This document shows, piece by piece, positions 25,001 to 36,056 of a DNA stretch of 64,000 nt. This stretch comes from Phoronis australis. Its lineage: Eukaryota; Phoronida; Phoronidae. The stretch is from NCBI GenBank assembly GCA_002633005.1, contig NMRA01000013.1, forward strand, positions 446,347-510,346. The letters are read 5' to 3'. Each line of letters starts with the position of its first letter. Position 1 is the first letter of the stretch. The notes beneath the pieces were generated by a model that saw only the letters and a program-made list of their open reading frames with translations, was not told where the DNA came from and did no database searches. The translations under genes and the position numbers were made by a program.

Positions 25001-26161
25001 AATCAGCAACTTGAAACCTAAATGAATATTAAAGTTCAATTTGAGACGGTTCAAAAAGCAAAGAGATTGATCTCAATCAAGTGTTGTCGTATTTTAAAGC
25101 TTGAAACACAAAATCCGAACTGCTTTTGCCACATACATGTCCCAATTACATGACATGTCTGCTTATAACATTTACGTATTCAGCAGATAACAAAAAATAA
25201 TAGTCAGCTGATATTTGGAACCATACAACGTTATGGTGTTTTCTCTATTAGCACATACACTAATGTATGAACCATTTTTCCCCTGAGAGCTTTGTGTCCA
25301 AATTATTAGAGACAAAACTGGCCATACTCAACGGAGCTACCCATGCCAAATAATGTCATGTGGCGGCGCAAACTATTGTTTAACTTGCGAGATCAATGTG
25401 ACGGGCGAACAATGGATACGCCTATCTACCAATATCTATGTGACAAGCTTGCAACCTAGTTTCCCATGGGTACATACTAAAGAGATCCTCAAAGTCAATT
25501 AGGCCATAATAATGTTTATATGTCACCACATTTCAAAGCAAGTACATCAATCTCTTCACTGGGGTCCACTGCCTGTTTACCAGAATTCCTAAATTAAAAA
25601 AAAAAATAGTGCCAGGCGCAACATCTAATTCATTCCAACATGCGGTAATTCTTCGCTTATATTTGCACAGAATATGGCCGACAAGAAAAATTTCATTTTG
25701 TCAAAGGTCTCGAATAATAAATAATTTATGTCTATTTTTAGCAAAATTGGTAACGTGTGGATGTCATATAACAACATTTTGTGAAGTTTCAGTTATTTGT
25801 AGCAACATAATCAGCCATTGAAAACTGGAAAATGACAACTTTAGCTTTTCAGTGATACAATAGAGAATTATCGTATAAATTTAACAGTGAGTGCTGTTTC
25901 ATCCTACAGAAGGTACATCTTAATTACGGTTGTGGTTTTCGCAAAATGTTGACCTTGGCACGAAGTATCCTAAACTTCAATACTCCACACCTTATAGGGG
26001 CAGCTGTCATCTTGTTCACATTGCTGCCTAATGTCTTTATTATTGTAGAAGAAATACGCAATGTGCTCAGAGTAAAGTTGGAGGTCTTCCCACGGATTGC
26101 TGAGTATTGAAGGAGAGAATGATACCATCAAAAGCAAGACCACATAAGCAATGACGATCAT
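7006..26161 (-). CDS. EOGT: EGF domain-specific O-linked N-acetylglucosamine transferase, 14 coding exons, complete
   Basis: ER-lumenal GT61-family enzyme that adds O-GlcNAc to EGF repeats of secreted and membrane proteins such as Notch. Exons (minus): 26161-25991, 24614-24514, 24094-23983, 23614-23514, 23022-22918, 20181-20075, 19351-19248, 15153-14989, 12702-12616, 11880-11812, 11501-11437, 8795-8676, 8055-7953, 7185-7006. All have GT/AG borders and compatible phases and give 529 aa (human about 527). Residues 1-22 are a signal peptide. Conserved blocks are EIGGHCKL (172-179), LQSWYAEL (about 194-201), the MYHHYCDF region (from 236), VFSLLPRM (from 306), [12 protein letters not shown] (about 359-370), [19 protein letters not shown] (from 407), [17 protein letters not shown] (437-453) and GHHPTLG (471-477). 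The C-terminal KEEL is a KDEL-type retention signal. The ATG lies 3 nt after a 3' splice site, so there should be a 5' UTR exon upstream. Human DYD (295-297) is replaced by VYP at 285-287. Exons 6 and 7 are duplicated in the window. Confidence 0.95.
7799..7938. repeat. 14-bp minisatellite in EOGT intron 13
   Basis: Ten tandem 14-bp units, consensus AAAGCTCCACCTCC (GGAGGTGGAGCTTT on the transcribed strand). On the EOGT strand the array begins 15 nt inside the intron, since exon 13 ends at 7953 with its GT at 7952-7951. Its G-rich purine character next to a donor site might influence splicing; that is inference. Confidence 0.85.
9063..9164. repeat. Three tandem 34-bp units in EOGT intron 11-12
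   Basis: The unit starting GACCTACTTATGGAGCAACA occurs at 9063, 9097 and 9131 with a handful of differences. It is a local tandem triplication within an intron. No coding or known regulatory content is seen. Confidence 0.85.
9861..9975. repeat. TAAAATGTAACAA inverted/direct repeat cluster
   Basis: TAAAATGTAACAA and its complement recur six times in both orientations within about 115 bp, so the segment can fold back. Probably a decayed foldback element in an EOGT intron. Confidence 0.6.
13175..13632 (-). mobile_element. Foldback copy of a THAP-type transposon fragment
   Basis: About 80 bp at 13175-13255 is repeated in inverted orientation at 13555-13632, about 80-85% alike by eye (shared core GTCATTTGCTTTCGTTTA and CCACACTGTTGC). 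Both arms contain the start of the same gene fragment ([10 protein letters not shown] on the minus strand; a mutated copy on the plus strand). The interval between the arms encodes the fragment described at 13205-13591. It lies in the EOGT intron between exons 8 and 9. Confidence 0.6.
13205..13591 (-). pseudogene. THAP-like/Cys-His transposon-associated protein fragment
   Basis: Open frame with the start [10 protein letters not shown], followed by a Ser/Glu-rich acidic linker and a Cys-His motif of the form CQVCGE...C...[10 protein letters not shown]. Recalled from family knowledge, this type of cysteine motif (CxxC, then CxxGH with a following W) is widespread in uncharacterised transposon-associated proteins of marine invertebrates. 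The Cys-rich start resembles the beginning of a THAP zinc finger but lacks most of that domain. No complete gene can be assembled. It sits on the same strand as EOGT, inside an intron. Assignment to a named family is tentative. Confidence 0.45.
14392..14646. repeat. tRNA-derived SINE-like repeat in inverted arrangement
   Basis: The plus strand at 14489-14567 has a tRNA-like body. It shows an A-box-like TAGCTCAGTGATAAGA, an anticodon-stem-like CTAGACCGGCAATCTAG and a B-box-like GTTCGATTCCC. An inverted copy of its 3' part lies at 14412-14463 (GGGAATCGAACCAC). Both arms continue into the same tail (GATTTTTCTG.GTTT). The 18-mer ACTAGTCACATCAAATAA occurs at both 14392-14409 and 14629-14646 as a direct repeat. 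The acceptor and T stems do not pair well, so a functional tRNA gene is unlikely. Located in an EOGT intron. Confidence 0.65.
15289..15413. repeat. Foldback (hairpin) element, about 125 bp
   Basis: Left arm from ATAGTCTGATGTAATG through CATTTTGAGAACCAGTTT; right arm from AAATGGTTCTCAAAGTTCGG through TATGTCAGACCAT. Paired over about 50 nt with mismatches. The inner part recurs at 17749-17835, inside the duplicated segment, and in a related hairpin at 54613-54686, so it is a dispersed family. Confidence 0.75.
15898..16161. repeat. 18-bp minisatellite, segment A
   Basis: About 14-15 units of an 18-bp repeat, consensus AGAGGCCGGGTYAYCRAC. The period is a multiple of three, so it creates open frames on both strands (such as TEAGSP repeats on the plus strand), but there is no gene context. 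It lies in the EOGT intron between exons 7 and 8. Confidence 0.85.
16825..16928 (-). other. Extra copy of EOGT exon 7 (segment A)
   Basis: Identical by eye to exon 7 at 19351-19248, with both splice sites intact. Exon 7 enters with the last two bases of a glycine codon and ends on a codon boundary, so splicing one copy to the other would shift the frame. If the duplication were real, only one copy could be used in a full-length protein. Read here as an assembly duplicate. Confidence 0.85.
17652..17747 (-). other. Truncated extra copy of EOGT exon 6 (segment A)
   Basis: Matches exon 6 (20075-20170 portion) but stops at the N, losing the first 11 nt of the exon and its 3' splice site. It cannot be spliced as it stands. 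Confidence 0.85.
18321..18584. repeat. 18-bp minisatellite, segment B
   Basis: Copy of the array at 15898-16161 with the same unit order and length (264 bp) and a few base substitutions. The unchanged copy number in such an unstable sequence argues that the two segments are very recent or allelic. Confidence 0.85.
21283..21594 (+). pseudogene. Decayed Cys-rich (P2X7-tail-like) domain protein fragment
   Basis: After a good 3' splice site (GGTTTCACAG at 21282), a frame runs [11 protein letters not shown]...LSWYQ, then TGA at 21388-21390, then continues in the same frame through [10 protein letters not shown]...CLTDRPDF...ELRKRTD to TAA at 21592-21594. From family knowledge, this order matches the Cys-rich module shared by the P2X7 receptor tail and many uncharacterised invertebrate proteins, which has a W-C-x-C-x-x-C motif before the CVCC motif. 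Here those three cysteines read Tyr, stop and Tyr, so the module is destroyed. It lies antisense in the EOGT intron between exons 5 and 6. Confidence 0.5.
21734..21928 (-). pseudogene. THAP zinc-finger N-terminal fragment
   Basis: The 64-codon frame begins [13 protein letters not shown] and continues [11 protein letters not shown], which is the N-terminal half of a THAP (C2CH) DNA-binding domain: the first two cysteines and the FxRFP motif. The expected second half (a W, then C and H) is not in frame. Probably an exon or relic of a THAP-bearing transposon, placed 140 bp from the antisense P2X7-tail-like fragment, within an EOGT intron. Confidence 0.5.
23737..23765. repeat. (TAAAA)n microsatellite
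   Basis: Short run of TAAAA/TAAAT units in the EOGT intron between exons 3 and 4. Confidence 0.7.
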
Positions 26162-26164
26162 CAC

Positions 26165-27229
26165 CTGAAAAACAGCAAACCACATAATTAATGCTGTATT
26201 TCGTCCCATTTAGCTGGCTTAAGTTGAAAATCGAATCCGGCACTAAGACTCTCATAAAAGCAGTCCTATTTTTCTTACTGTGATAGGATACCATTTCCGT
26301 TACCACTACAAAACTACTAACCACCTTAAAAAATTAAGTGACGATTACCAAACTGCAGATTGTGCATTACTTTAATGCCAGGCACTTACATCGCTCTGAA
26401 TGCCACAGTGGCAATAGCACATCCCCATAAAAGTTACTCATTTCAAAATACAGGAAATAAAATCGAATGAAATGTGCATAATGCATATGGAGTTATAATC
26501 AGCGCATACCATGACTCTGGATACAATTTAGTAAACATAACTTGAACATATCCATGAAAATCTGTCTTAGTTCCCAAATGTTCTCTCACTGGTGTCATTT
26601 TACGGAAGTTACGTGAAATCACGCCTGTTGATGAACAAAAAGTCCAAGGGACACAAATCTTACTAATTTCACCTGATACCTTCCCATGCTATTTTGCAAG
26701 TGTCACACGCCAGGTCACGCACTTCACTCAGTCTTGCGCTAGCCTTTGCCTAACACACTTGACTCGGCTGAAATACTTTGTGGCTACTGCACGCACGCGG
26801 TGAAAAAGTTAATGGTGACCAAAAAAGTGGAGTTGGAATTCTTCACTAAAGTCACCTTAATTCTCGTTACTATGCTTCATCAAAGATATGTGTAGAACCA
26901 GAAATGATCACTAAAGGTAGTAAACATTTTTTTAAGTGATAGTTTTAAGAATGTATTTTTGACAAGGTGAAAAAAAATTAAAATACACGGGATGAAATTA
27001 GCACAGAGAGCGATGGGAAGTATTGTAGCCCCTAACCGGCCAACCGAGGGGCAACATGTTGCCTATTTTAGGATAAGCGAACCAAGTTTACAAGAAAGCA
27101 ATTTTTAAAGATAACGATTTTATTTCACATTTTGTCTTGCTCACCTTTTGCCTAGATTGTTCCAACAAAGCTGTATTATAGTTAGCTGTATGAAGACTAA
27201 CCAGCTAACGTCAAAATACATTATTTGAT
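26165..27229. other. EOGT 5' flank or first intron
   Basis: Immediately 5' of EOGT coding exon 1, whose left border is a 3' splice site (GTTTTTCAG at 26165), so this should be a 5' UTR intron. I could not place the upstream non-coding exon. No other gene is recognised. Confidence 0.5.
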
Positions 27230-27651
27230 CATAGACTATATATAGTACATGGACCGCCAACTCCATATACTTTCAATAGACGAAATATTTGTCTAATGCA
27301 TAAGTTGTTACGTCATTACTGACTAGCCACACCTGGCCAAATTATCTGGTGTTATTTTCGGCAAATACGTCGTCTGCTAATCATGGTCGGCTCCTGTGTG
27401 GTCAGGTGGTAGTAGCATTGCTAAAAGTACTCACGATACCAACAGTTCTACTATTAGGATACTTTGAACAGTGTTTCAATGCGGAAATAATTATTTTTTT
27501 CGTTGTGCTGGACAATAAAATAGATGCAAGAATTTCCCCGTCACAATACACTAACCGGAAACTGAACCAGGTAATTTAGGAGAGTGGCATCTCATCTAAG
27601 TTAGTACGCAAGAAGATGTCAGAGTTTTGAATCTGTTGTCTATAATCTATG
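27230..27651 (+). mobile_element. MITE, 422 bp, copy 1
   Basis: Terminal inverted repeats begin CATAGACTATA (left) and end TATAATCTATG (right). ATTTGAT abuts both ends as a 7-bp target-site duplication. The whole element aligns in reverse with 41493-41895 (shared stretches include GGACCGCCAACTCCATATA, TAATCATGGTCGGCT and CACAATACA). No transposase frame is present, so this is a non-autonomous DNA transposon. Termini CA...TG with a 7-bp duplication would fit a P-type or similar family, but the assignment is inference. Confidence 0.85.
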
Positions 27652-28414
27652 ATTTGATGTAAATAATTTGCACCAGACTAGGGACGTGACAAAGTCTTAT
27701 CTCAACGCTGACCAGCGACAGTGTACAGCGAAGCCGAAGGGGCAACGCTTCCAAAGATGTCCCGTATATGGGCAAAAAGTAAATAGCAATGTGACTTTGA
27801 TAGTTTAATCAGTTTGAGGCATAATTTTCTGAAAAGCTACTGGCGTATGAAGGCCCTATGGGAGCATCACCGTCTTTAGCCTACTCATCAGGCATACTGC
27901 TGGAGACGTGGGCACTGTCTAGCACAAATCAAATGCCAATAACAATGCAAGTATGCCAAGTATGGGTGGCATGCTGATAACTGATCTGATCAAGATTATA
28001 GTCGATTTTTGCCTAAACTTGTCTGAAGAAGGTGCTGCGCTATATAACGACGGGGATCTACAAAACAATACAAGACTGGTTAACTTACAACAGAGCACTT
28101 GTACTGTAGAAAAACACGCACAATGCTGTTCAACGTCAAAGCACACCTTCCAGTGTCTTCAACAGTAGCATTTAGCACTCCCTCTGTTGTCAACTAGCTT
28201 AAGGGTCATCGGGTCAACAATGCAAGTCTTTAGTTTTTAATATTAACAGGTTAACACATGGCTGTATTGACTGTTTCAATTTTTTTGAAGAAAATTCGAT
28301 TTATTTTGAATTTTGTTTTACAATGAACATTCATTTCTTTATGAAAATGAAAAATATATTAAATTTGTGATGATTGATTGTATTATATTTTCGAAATATT
28401 CAACCTTCGTTTTA

Positions 28415-28546
28415 GGCCGTCAAAATCGACCAATCATCACACAGTCCAGTTTGCGTTCCTGTGTGGTGGGTCACGAACTCTGACCTTTTTCTTGCCAGAA
28501 AATTCACCAAAACGCCGATTTTCTTTCGATTTCAAGTTGCTGTAAG
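28415..28546 (+). promoter_or_regulatory. Candidate promoter/first non-coding exon of NR2C
   Basis: Contains a CCAAT motif (GACCAATCATC near 28429) and ends in a strong 5' splice site (GCT|GTAAGTACG at 28546/28547). NR2C coding starts directly after a 3' splice site at 40548, so it needs an upstream non-coding exon, and this is a plausible one between two divergent genes. The evidence is weak; transcript data would decide. Confidence 0.25.
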
Positions 28547-31057
28547 TACGCTGCGTGTTTGCCTAAGTTCATGGTGCCAGTCAGTGTGTTCTTTATTTTT
28601 CTATAGCCTTATAGCGAGCATGCATTTGGTGTAAATCATGTTTCGTTTTTCACTGTTCACGTTTCACATCCCGCCATCCTAATTTTTCAACGCATGTTTC
28701 AGAACCAATGGCGCTTTGTACACCTTTACTCTCACTGTTACTGTCTCCGAAGTTATGTGGATGAGCATATTAGGTCGGCTTTTAGTTTGTGAACGTGTCT
28801 TTTAAATTGCTGCAAATCTACCTGAGGTGCTCGCAGAATAGTCTGTGTTTATGTCGTCTGTAGAAGGATGCGTGACCTTTATATGACCTCGTCCTTTCAC
28901 CTTCAAAATCTCGATAAACCGCTTGTGTCACATTGCGGAATTAATATTAAAAAGTAAATCACAGACACAACACTGTGTTTTTAGCTATTTTGCTTCACCA
29001 TTTGCACATTATGTTGACATATTTTGTAGTTTTTCTCATGTACGTTTGACCTTTGTCCTTTAGCTTGTGCCTGTTTCATGACTGCTTCAGTCTAGGTCAC
29101 GTGCATATATTATGATAATGAGACGGAAGAGTTCATTTCTTCTTCATGGCGGGGATGTTTAGCGAAGCTCTCGCTTTAAAATCAGCCCCTCACGTCAGTT
29201 TAAAGCATTCGTTGCTGATCAAATCACTGTTTTTGAGTTTTTACCTCATCTAAACTGTAATTTTTCTTGCAAACGTAAGCTAAATGTCAAAACACCGGTT
29301 ATTGGGGATTGGATTATCACATTATATAATTTTTGACATGTATCTTCTATTGTCAATACTAAAGATTCACAGACAACTTTCTAAAGGTCAACTGACGCAT
29401 GATTCTGTTGTCATTAAAGTGAACTTACTTGTGGTGGACTATAATGTCAATGTTAACCCAAGACTGACCTTTAAAAAAATGCAACAAAGCCTAACCACAG
29501 GATGTTAGGTGGGTTAGTTCAATTTTTATAATTCATTTTTTGTGTTCGGTAGTGAAATATCTAGTCACTTGAGTGTTATGAGATTAACCAATTAATTAGC
29601 AGATAACAATGAATTGTATATAAATGTTTTTACAACTATACACATTTTGTTAACTTATTTACCAACTCCTCCGATTTCAACCGGTAATGCCATATTTTGT
29701 TACCTTCTAAAGTTTCTGGAAAGTTCTTAAATCCTTGTGAAAATTACCTTGGTCATCAGTTTCAATTAAACTTGTGAAGCTTCCCTTGAAATTCCTATTT
29801 TGCCCCTTTCTCAAATTTGTCTTTTATTCTATTTTTCAAAAGCTAATTTCCTTGCAGATAATGGAGCCAAATTGTTGGGAAGGTGTTAAACTAATTTCCC
29901 AGTCTCATGGTTTTCCATACGCATATGAACAGGTCTCTCTGGAGACATGTGTTTATCGATTGGATTGCAGAACATTTTGACCTTGGGAGGTCAACCCATC
30001 ATGACTCCTGTGGGCAGAGTGCAATGCAGTGAAATCTCTAAGTAGTCGAGATAAAGTTGGACAAGAGGAAATCAGATAGGGGTTTATGCTCTAAGTTCCT
30101 TATCAGTACATAAATGAGGGCGAGGGCGTTCTATAGAGTTTCCTTCCATTCACCATATTATTAAACCCTTAGCTATTAATTGCTTGTAGTTCACAGTGTT
30201 CGTAGTTTTGTGTGGAAATGGCAAAATTCTGGCTGAAATATTTGGCAAAGATGTAACTTTGCGGGATAATTATTTGTTGAAATACGGAGAGTTAGGAATG
30301 GCACTTTTGCGTAAAAAGGCGATCTTGATAAAATTGTAGTAGTAGCTAATAAGGGACTTTTCATAGTGGCGCTCTCTAGACTTAAGAGTCACGAAAGCAA
30401 CTTGCGATTTATCCCGACTCAGATTTGGTGGACAGAAATTCACTGAATAGTGGTTCGTTGTTTGAGTTGAAATTCACTAATTTATTTTATTTTTTGACAC
30501 TGGCTTGCATGGAAATTCTCCCGCTTTATCTGTGACAGCCACTGGCTTTGTTGCCGTTACATGTTTACAGTGGTGGGAACAGGGCGTTCTTGCTCATCAA
30601 CTGATATTTCAGAAGCTGTGACTTTTTTCATAAGTTCTTTGTTTTTTCCTAATAGTCCGTACACGGCCTTCGAAACATGACGTTTGTCTGTAATAGTTTG
30701 TACAATAGGAGTCTGAGGGAAAAATCATTCTTACACATATTTGCGTCAGAAAAAAATAATTCGTACACGCTTTGTGGATTTGTAATATGAAAATTCGTAT
30801 TCTTATAAAAGAACACAAATCACTAAGTGTCAGTTCTATTTGGGTGATAGAAATTCGTGGTTTGCTACGCTATTAATTGCGAATTTTGAGAAATTTCCTC
30901 ACAGGGGAAAATCAATTATTCTCCCCTTGACAATGTGAGGTGATGTAACCTCTGCAATACATGAAGCTTGCATGCACGCACTTCTGCACTATTGCCATGT
31001 GAGAATAGATGCACATTGATGGAAATTAGTGGGCATTGTAATGGCAGGGAAGGTGTT
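28547..31057. other. Non-coding interval, no gene recognised
   Basis: AT-rich sequence with short open frames only (29284-29508, 29774-29980 plus; 30609-30818 minus) and no recognisable domains. It could be NR2C intron 1. Confidence 0.4.
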
Positions 31058-32841
31058 TATAGACCCTATTCACGCCGACAGGAGGCGCATTCCAAAACGA
31101 GGCTCGCTACGATGCTCTGTTAGCTTATCGGCATAGTTCTGTGTTTCAGACAGTGTTGTTCCACGAATGGCTAGAAAAAATACGGACACGCAACTGTCTG
31201 CTTCACAATCTCTACAGACGTTGAGATTCGGAAGCGTTGGGTCGTTGCTGCGACGAAGCAAAATATGTCCGTGTAAAATTTATAAATGTTTTCGAAAAGT
31301 TAGATCATATTTTGTCGCATGTCGGTCAGTTGTTTAAAGCAACATAGTAACGACCGGAGAATGGGCCAGCCAGGCTGTGTTTTCATGACTACGGGTTTAG
31401 GGGGGGAGGGGGGCTAAAATTGTATCAGATCCCATTTTGAGTTCGGGTGCGAATTGCTGACTAGCAGGCGCAACCAGGGCGGGTCTTGGGGGTGAATAAA
31501 CAACCCATAGGCGCTGAATGAACCTCGTTACGGTTTTTTTTTAGTCAATAGGTCTGCAAACCCAAGAATTCAAGACCCCTGCATCCCCAGAGTTTAAGCT
31601 GGGCTCGCGCGTCTGCCGAAATGCTGCTTATTCCTGTGCCCTGCCCCCCTAACTGAAAAACATGGATCCGCCCCTGCTACGGGTTGAAACATAATTTTTC
31701 TTTCCAAAAAGGACTGGGCCCTCAATCCCTCAAATTTGGGGCCCAATATCGGCCCTATTCCCTTCTCAAACATATTGAAATATCACGCGAAATTACCCCC
31801 ACGAGGCATAAAAATTCCCCTAGTGAAAAATCTCTCTGAGTTCACATCACCTGTAACCACACAGGTGACAATTTTTAAGAGCACAAAAGGCTACTTTAAA
31901 TTGAGGCAGAGCCTATGAGAGCTTGCAACAGGGCGGGGGTGCTATTGATGGTGATCGGGAGGTAGATTGTTCCCGCCCTCACTCGGCGAAAAAATCGCCT
32001 CTCAGTAGGCACTGGCACCGTTCCCCTCGGATGAAAGAGGCCTCTGCAGAAACACGATAACTATGATTGCATTGTCCAGTTAACTGAAATTGAGTTCTAA
32101 AACGATGTTATGTTTTGGACGAACGAATTGGGTGTTTTAATTTTAAAATTCAACTTGGTCCAGATTGATTTTTGAAATCTAACACATGAAATAGACGTAA
32201 GAATTATTACAACCAAGAAAGCATTGATGGTCAAATAATTTTTATTTTCAATTACGAGCCTGGTTTTTTATTTTAATAAAAATATATTTAATAACATCAA
32301 TTATTCTTTCAGACCAATGACAAATCAACTGTTAGTCCCAGTGAGTGCATAGGATCAGGCTATGCTTGATGTTAATATTCTTGATCAACAAATTAAACCA
32401 TATGTGACTAATTGCACATGACAGACACCACTGTCGAATATGTCTTCAACTCGTCAACAATACGAGCAGATGACCTGGTCCGCGTAGAAAGTATTTTGAT
32501 CAACAATTTACAAGAAAAAACGTAACCCTGCATTCAGCATAATACCTAATCCGTAACACTACGATCGCCGCATTTTGGTCATATTTACTTTTCATGTTTC
32601 GAACCTAGTTTTCTGAAAAAAATTAAACCCTTTCTTCAGACAACTCTTTGGCGCCTTAACTTGTTCTCTAATGTAATTTTCTGCGTCTCTGTGGTTAATT
32701 GTCGACACATCATTAAAATTTAATATCCAGGTTGGACTCGAAAGACCGGCTATTTAACTCACTCAATGTCTACTTTCGCTTTGTTTATCGCAGTGAGCCT
32801 CGCTTTGGATCTTAATGGCCGCCGCGTGAATAGGGTCTATA
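31058..32841. mobile_element. 1.78-kb DNA element with about 50-bp terminal inverted repeats
   Basis: The left end reads TATAGACCCTATTCACGC and continues to ACGAGGCTCGCT. The right end, read in reverse, gives TATAGACCCTATTCACGC and continues to GCGAGGCTCACT. The outermost TA on both sides could be a TA target-site duplication, as for Tc1/mariner-type elements. The interior has no transposase frame. A fragment at 31650-31680 (GGATCCGCCCCTGCTAC) resembles the start of the AGTGGCGGATC repeat, so it may contain a nested insertion. Confidence 0.7.
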
Positions 32842-35551
32842 CCTGTAGGTTGAAACCTCGCCTTCGCATTACTTGGGAACTGTAGATGGTACTGAACGCC
32901 TGTCGGCTATTCTTCGTCTAACCTTGTATCATGGTTAATAAATTCTATTTCTTGATAGTCTGTGTGTATCAGCATTTGAAAATGGAAATACTAGACTTCT
33001 TTTTTGACGTACGTCAATAAAGAATTTTTGTAATAATTTTAAGCGTAGAGCTATAGCCATTCCTGGCTCTGCCATTGAAGATTTCATCCGTCACTATGTT
33101 CCAGTGCAAACGTTTATGTGGACATCAATGAAATGCACAGGTCGAAAAAGGCTGCACAAGGGATATTTCCAAGAATTTGGTATGGCCAGGCGTCTGCAAG
33201 TCACTTTCAGGTTTTGATTACTTTTAGACATCTGCTAAATTATAAAAATGATAAAATTCTGAGGGAGGGTTATTCCAAGATTTTAAAAAATAGGTTGTTC
33301 AAAATGGGCTTCCTAATTTTTCAGGGCACCCATGATCAATGACGCATGAATCTGTTCATTCTGTTGTGACCCAAAATGGTATGGTGTTGTATTTTACTGT
33401 GGATATATGAACATGGCGTGGGGGGTTCATTTGGCTGTGTCTTTTCAGTCCCCCCTACCCCATAGATCAGCCTATAAAATAAACATAGTTTCTCCCTTCT
33501 CCATAACTTTAAGGTTTTTGGAGGGTGATTTAAAGTTCATAATCGTGTACGTTCATATTGAGTGATTATTTAAAACCACTTTAGCAAGTTTACTTTATTC
33601 AAAATGGACTTTGATTATGAGGTGTTTCAATAATCTGGCGCTAACCCGTGAGTGGTGTGCGTGTATAAGTAAGCTATAGAAGTCATCAAAATCTATTTAG
33701 TTCTTATTTGCGGACTGTCTTGCACTCAAGCTGTCTGCCATATTTCTAGCAACACTAATGAAGTGAATTGTGTTGACAGTGACGGTAATTCTTCAATATT
33801 TCACAAAAATGATTGACATAAATTTTCATAGTCTTGTTACTTTATTGCAAATTATGGATAAAATACCAAAAGTTGTTTTGTGACATCCAGAATTTACAAA
33901 CTATGCTATTAATTGACAAACGTTTAAATTTTTTGAGAAATCTATATTCCACCGGTGTACTGTTGTCTAGACAGAATTAAGGGGGGCAGGGGGCCTATGC
34001 TTCGCCCTTAAAAATGGCATTACCGCAACCTCAGAACCTTAGGCATAACGTTTTTATGGGTAATGTCAGCGTTTCCCTTCGGAAATAGTAACCACTCCCT
34101 TTAGAGCCATCCTTTATCCAGTATGCAGGATTACCGTACAAATTTACCTCATTTTTTTACGCTGGAATAATTTTTTTTAAGCCGGTGCCACTAAATTGGA
34201 AAAAAAACGTGTGTTGTTGTACATAAGAAATACCAAAGGACTACTTCGTGTGACATCACACGACATGGGAGACAATCATGTTGGTTCACTGCAAAACAAT
34301 TGTAGCCTCGACTATTTCGCCAAAAATGCTGCCTGAAAATGGGTTAAAATGTTCAGAGCTGTGCATGCATGGTTATCATTAATATTTGATGAAATTAAGT
34401 ATGTTGGCAAGGATATCTGCCTGAGGTCCGACTTTGTTGCACTAAGTTGTATGATGGTATGGGTTGTATACACCAGTAGCCATTGCCCAGACTATTAAAG
34501 CGCCCTCTCTTATTCTGCGGTATTTACCCAAAATGCTGTATCTCTGTAGTGTACTTGGCCCACTGTTAGTGTTGCTATGCTGTGCCCTATTTAGCTTATC
34601 TAAAATTTGATCAGTCATGGTTCTGATGCCATTAAACTTTTATAGTACTCTTGCATAGTAAGGTGCAATGCTGACATGGAAAAATTTGAAAAGTCCAGTG
34701 AGGTGATAAATAGTTCTCCATCTCTCATTGCCTGACTTAGCTCAGAAATTTTTTAGCGTCCCTGCCTTTTGAAAACTAGGTCAGTTACGATTGACTTTTT
34801 CTAATCCTGCAAAAGAGGAGAGTTGAATCTTCCGGGATGCGGGTTATTCAATAACACAAATTGCTAAATTAATACAGATTTCCGTTGTTCTTGTAGCTTA
34901 ACCCAAGTGTTTCGTTTATAGTTTGGGTCAAATTAAGAGATAACACTGAAAATTCAAAACTGGAACATACCAAAGTAACGAAATATTAACACGGTTTGAG
35001 AGTCCAAATTTTGAGCTTAAACATTTTTTTAATAAGAACGCCCCGTACATATGAGTCATTCAAAGTCAGATTTTTTTCTGCAAAAATGGGAAAAAATCCA
35101 GACACTCCTAGGGCACTGACCTTATTATGGGTAAAGGTCATGACTTGGCAAAGTGTTAAGGGCACTGACCCCTGTCTCTTGTGATGCGGTCGCTATAGCA
35201 ACAATTAGGCATATAGACCTTGCACTGCATTATATAGTTGAGTTAGTAGCTTCCATATACCACACCAGACCAAAAGTTTTCTGGTCATTAAAAGGCAAAT
35301 GTGTGAAATATGTGAATCTGGTCATTTTAGTTACAATGTGCATTAGATGTATAAGCAGCTCTTTAGTCTGGTTTGGTGCAAGTATTCATTGATGTGAAGG
35401 TATTTTGCGATACTTCTATTTAAAGCCACGTGTAGCGTCATCTTTATGTTTGTTTGCAATACATTTTTAGTCGAATATTTTTATTATAACTTTTTAATGC
35501 TGCATGTAATTGTTCCTAATTATTCCACAATTACATAAGCGGTGCTCTCCA
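32842..35551. other. Non-coding interval, no gene recognised
   Basis: No domain-bearing frame and no clear repeat. Short frames at 33118-33342 and 34996-35392 are not recognised. Confidence 0.4.
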
Positions 35552-35758
35552 CGACCTGTTTTAACGTCAACCTGTTTTAACGTTGACCTGTTTTAATGTT
35601 GACCTGTTTTAACATCGACCTGTTTTAACATCGACCTGTTTTAACATCGACCTGTTTTGACATCGACCTGTTTTAACATCGACCTGTTTTAACGTCGACC
35701 TGTTTTAATGTGTCCCTCGACTTGTTTTAGTGTGTCCCTCGACGTGTTTTAGCGTGTC
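35552..35758. repeat. 16-bp minisatellite (GACCTGTTTTAACATC)
   Basis: Ten or so 16-bp units, consensus GACCTGTTTTAACATC, followed by two longer variant units containing TGTCCCTCGA. CpG/TpG differences between units suggest methylation-linked decay; that is inference. Confidence 0.9.
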
Positions 35759-36056
35759 ACCCTTAACCTGGTTAGAAGCATTTGCAACACATTTGAATTG
35801 CTCCCCTACATTTTTGGATTATCAGTTGAGAATGCTGTGTGGCACTTCTACTGCTTCTAAGCAAAAATGTCACCAATTTATAAGTTGTCACCAGGTGTCA
35901 TGGTTACTAAATACAAAAGTTGAAGAAATGTTCTTTTGCTGTACAGTGTAGGTACACCCAGTATTTACAAGGCAGGTAACTGTGCACTTGACTCATGTAG
36001 GACCAAGTTTGTGCATTTAGCCAAATATATACAGAGCCATAGAATTTTTAACTCTG

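Noticed and set aside
25970-26209. EOGT start at the upstream ATG (MGRNTALIMW)
   Set aside because: This reads across a clear 3' splice site (TTTTTCAG). The ATG 3 nt after the site begins a typical signal peptide.
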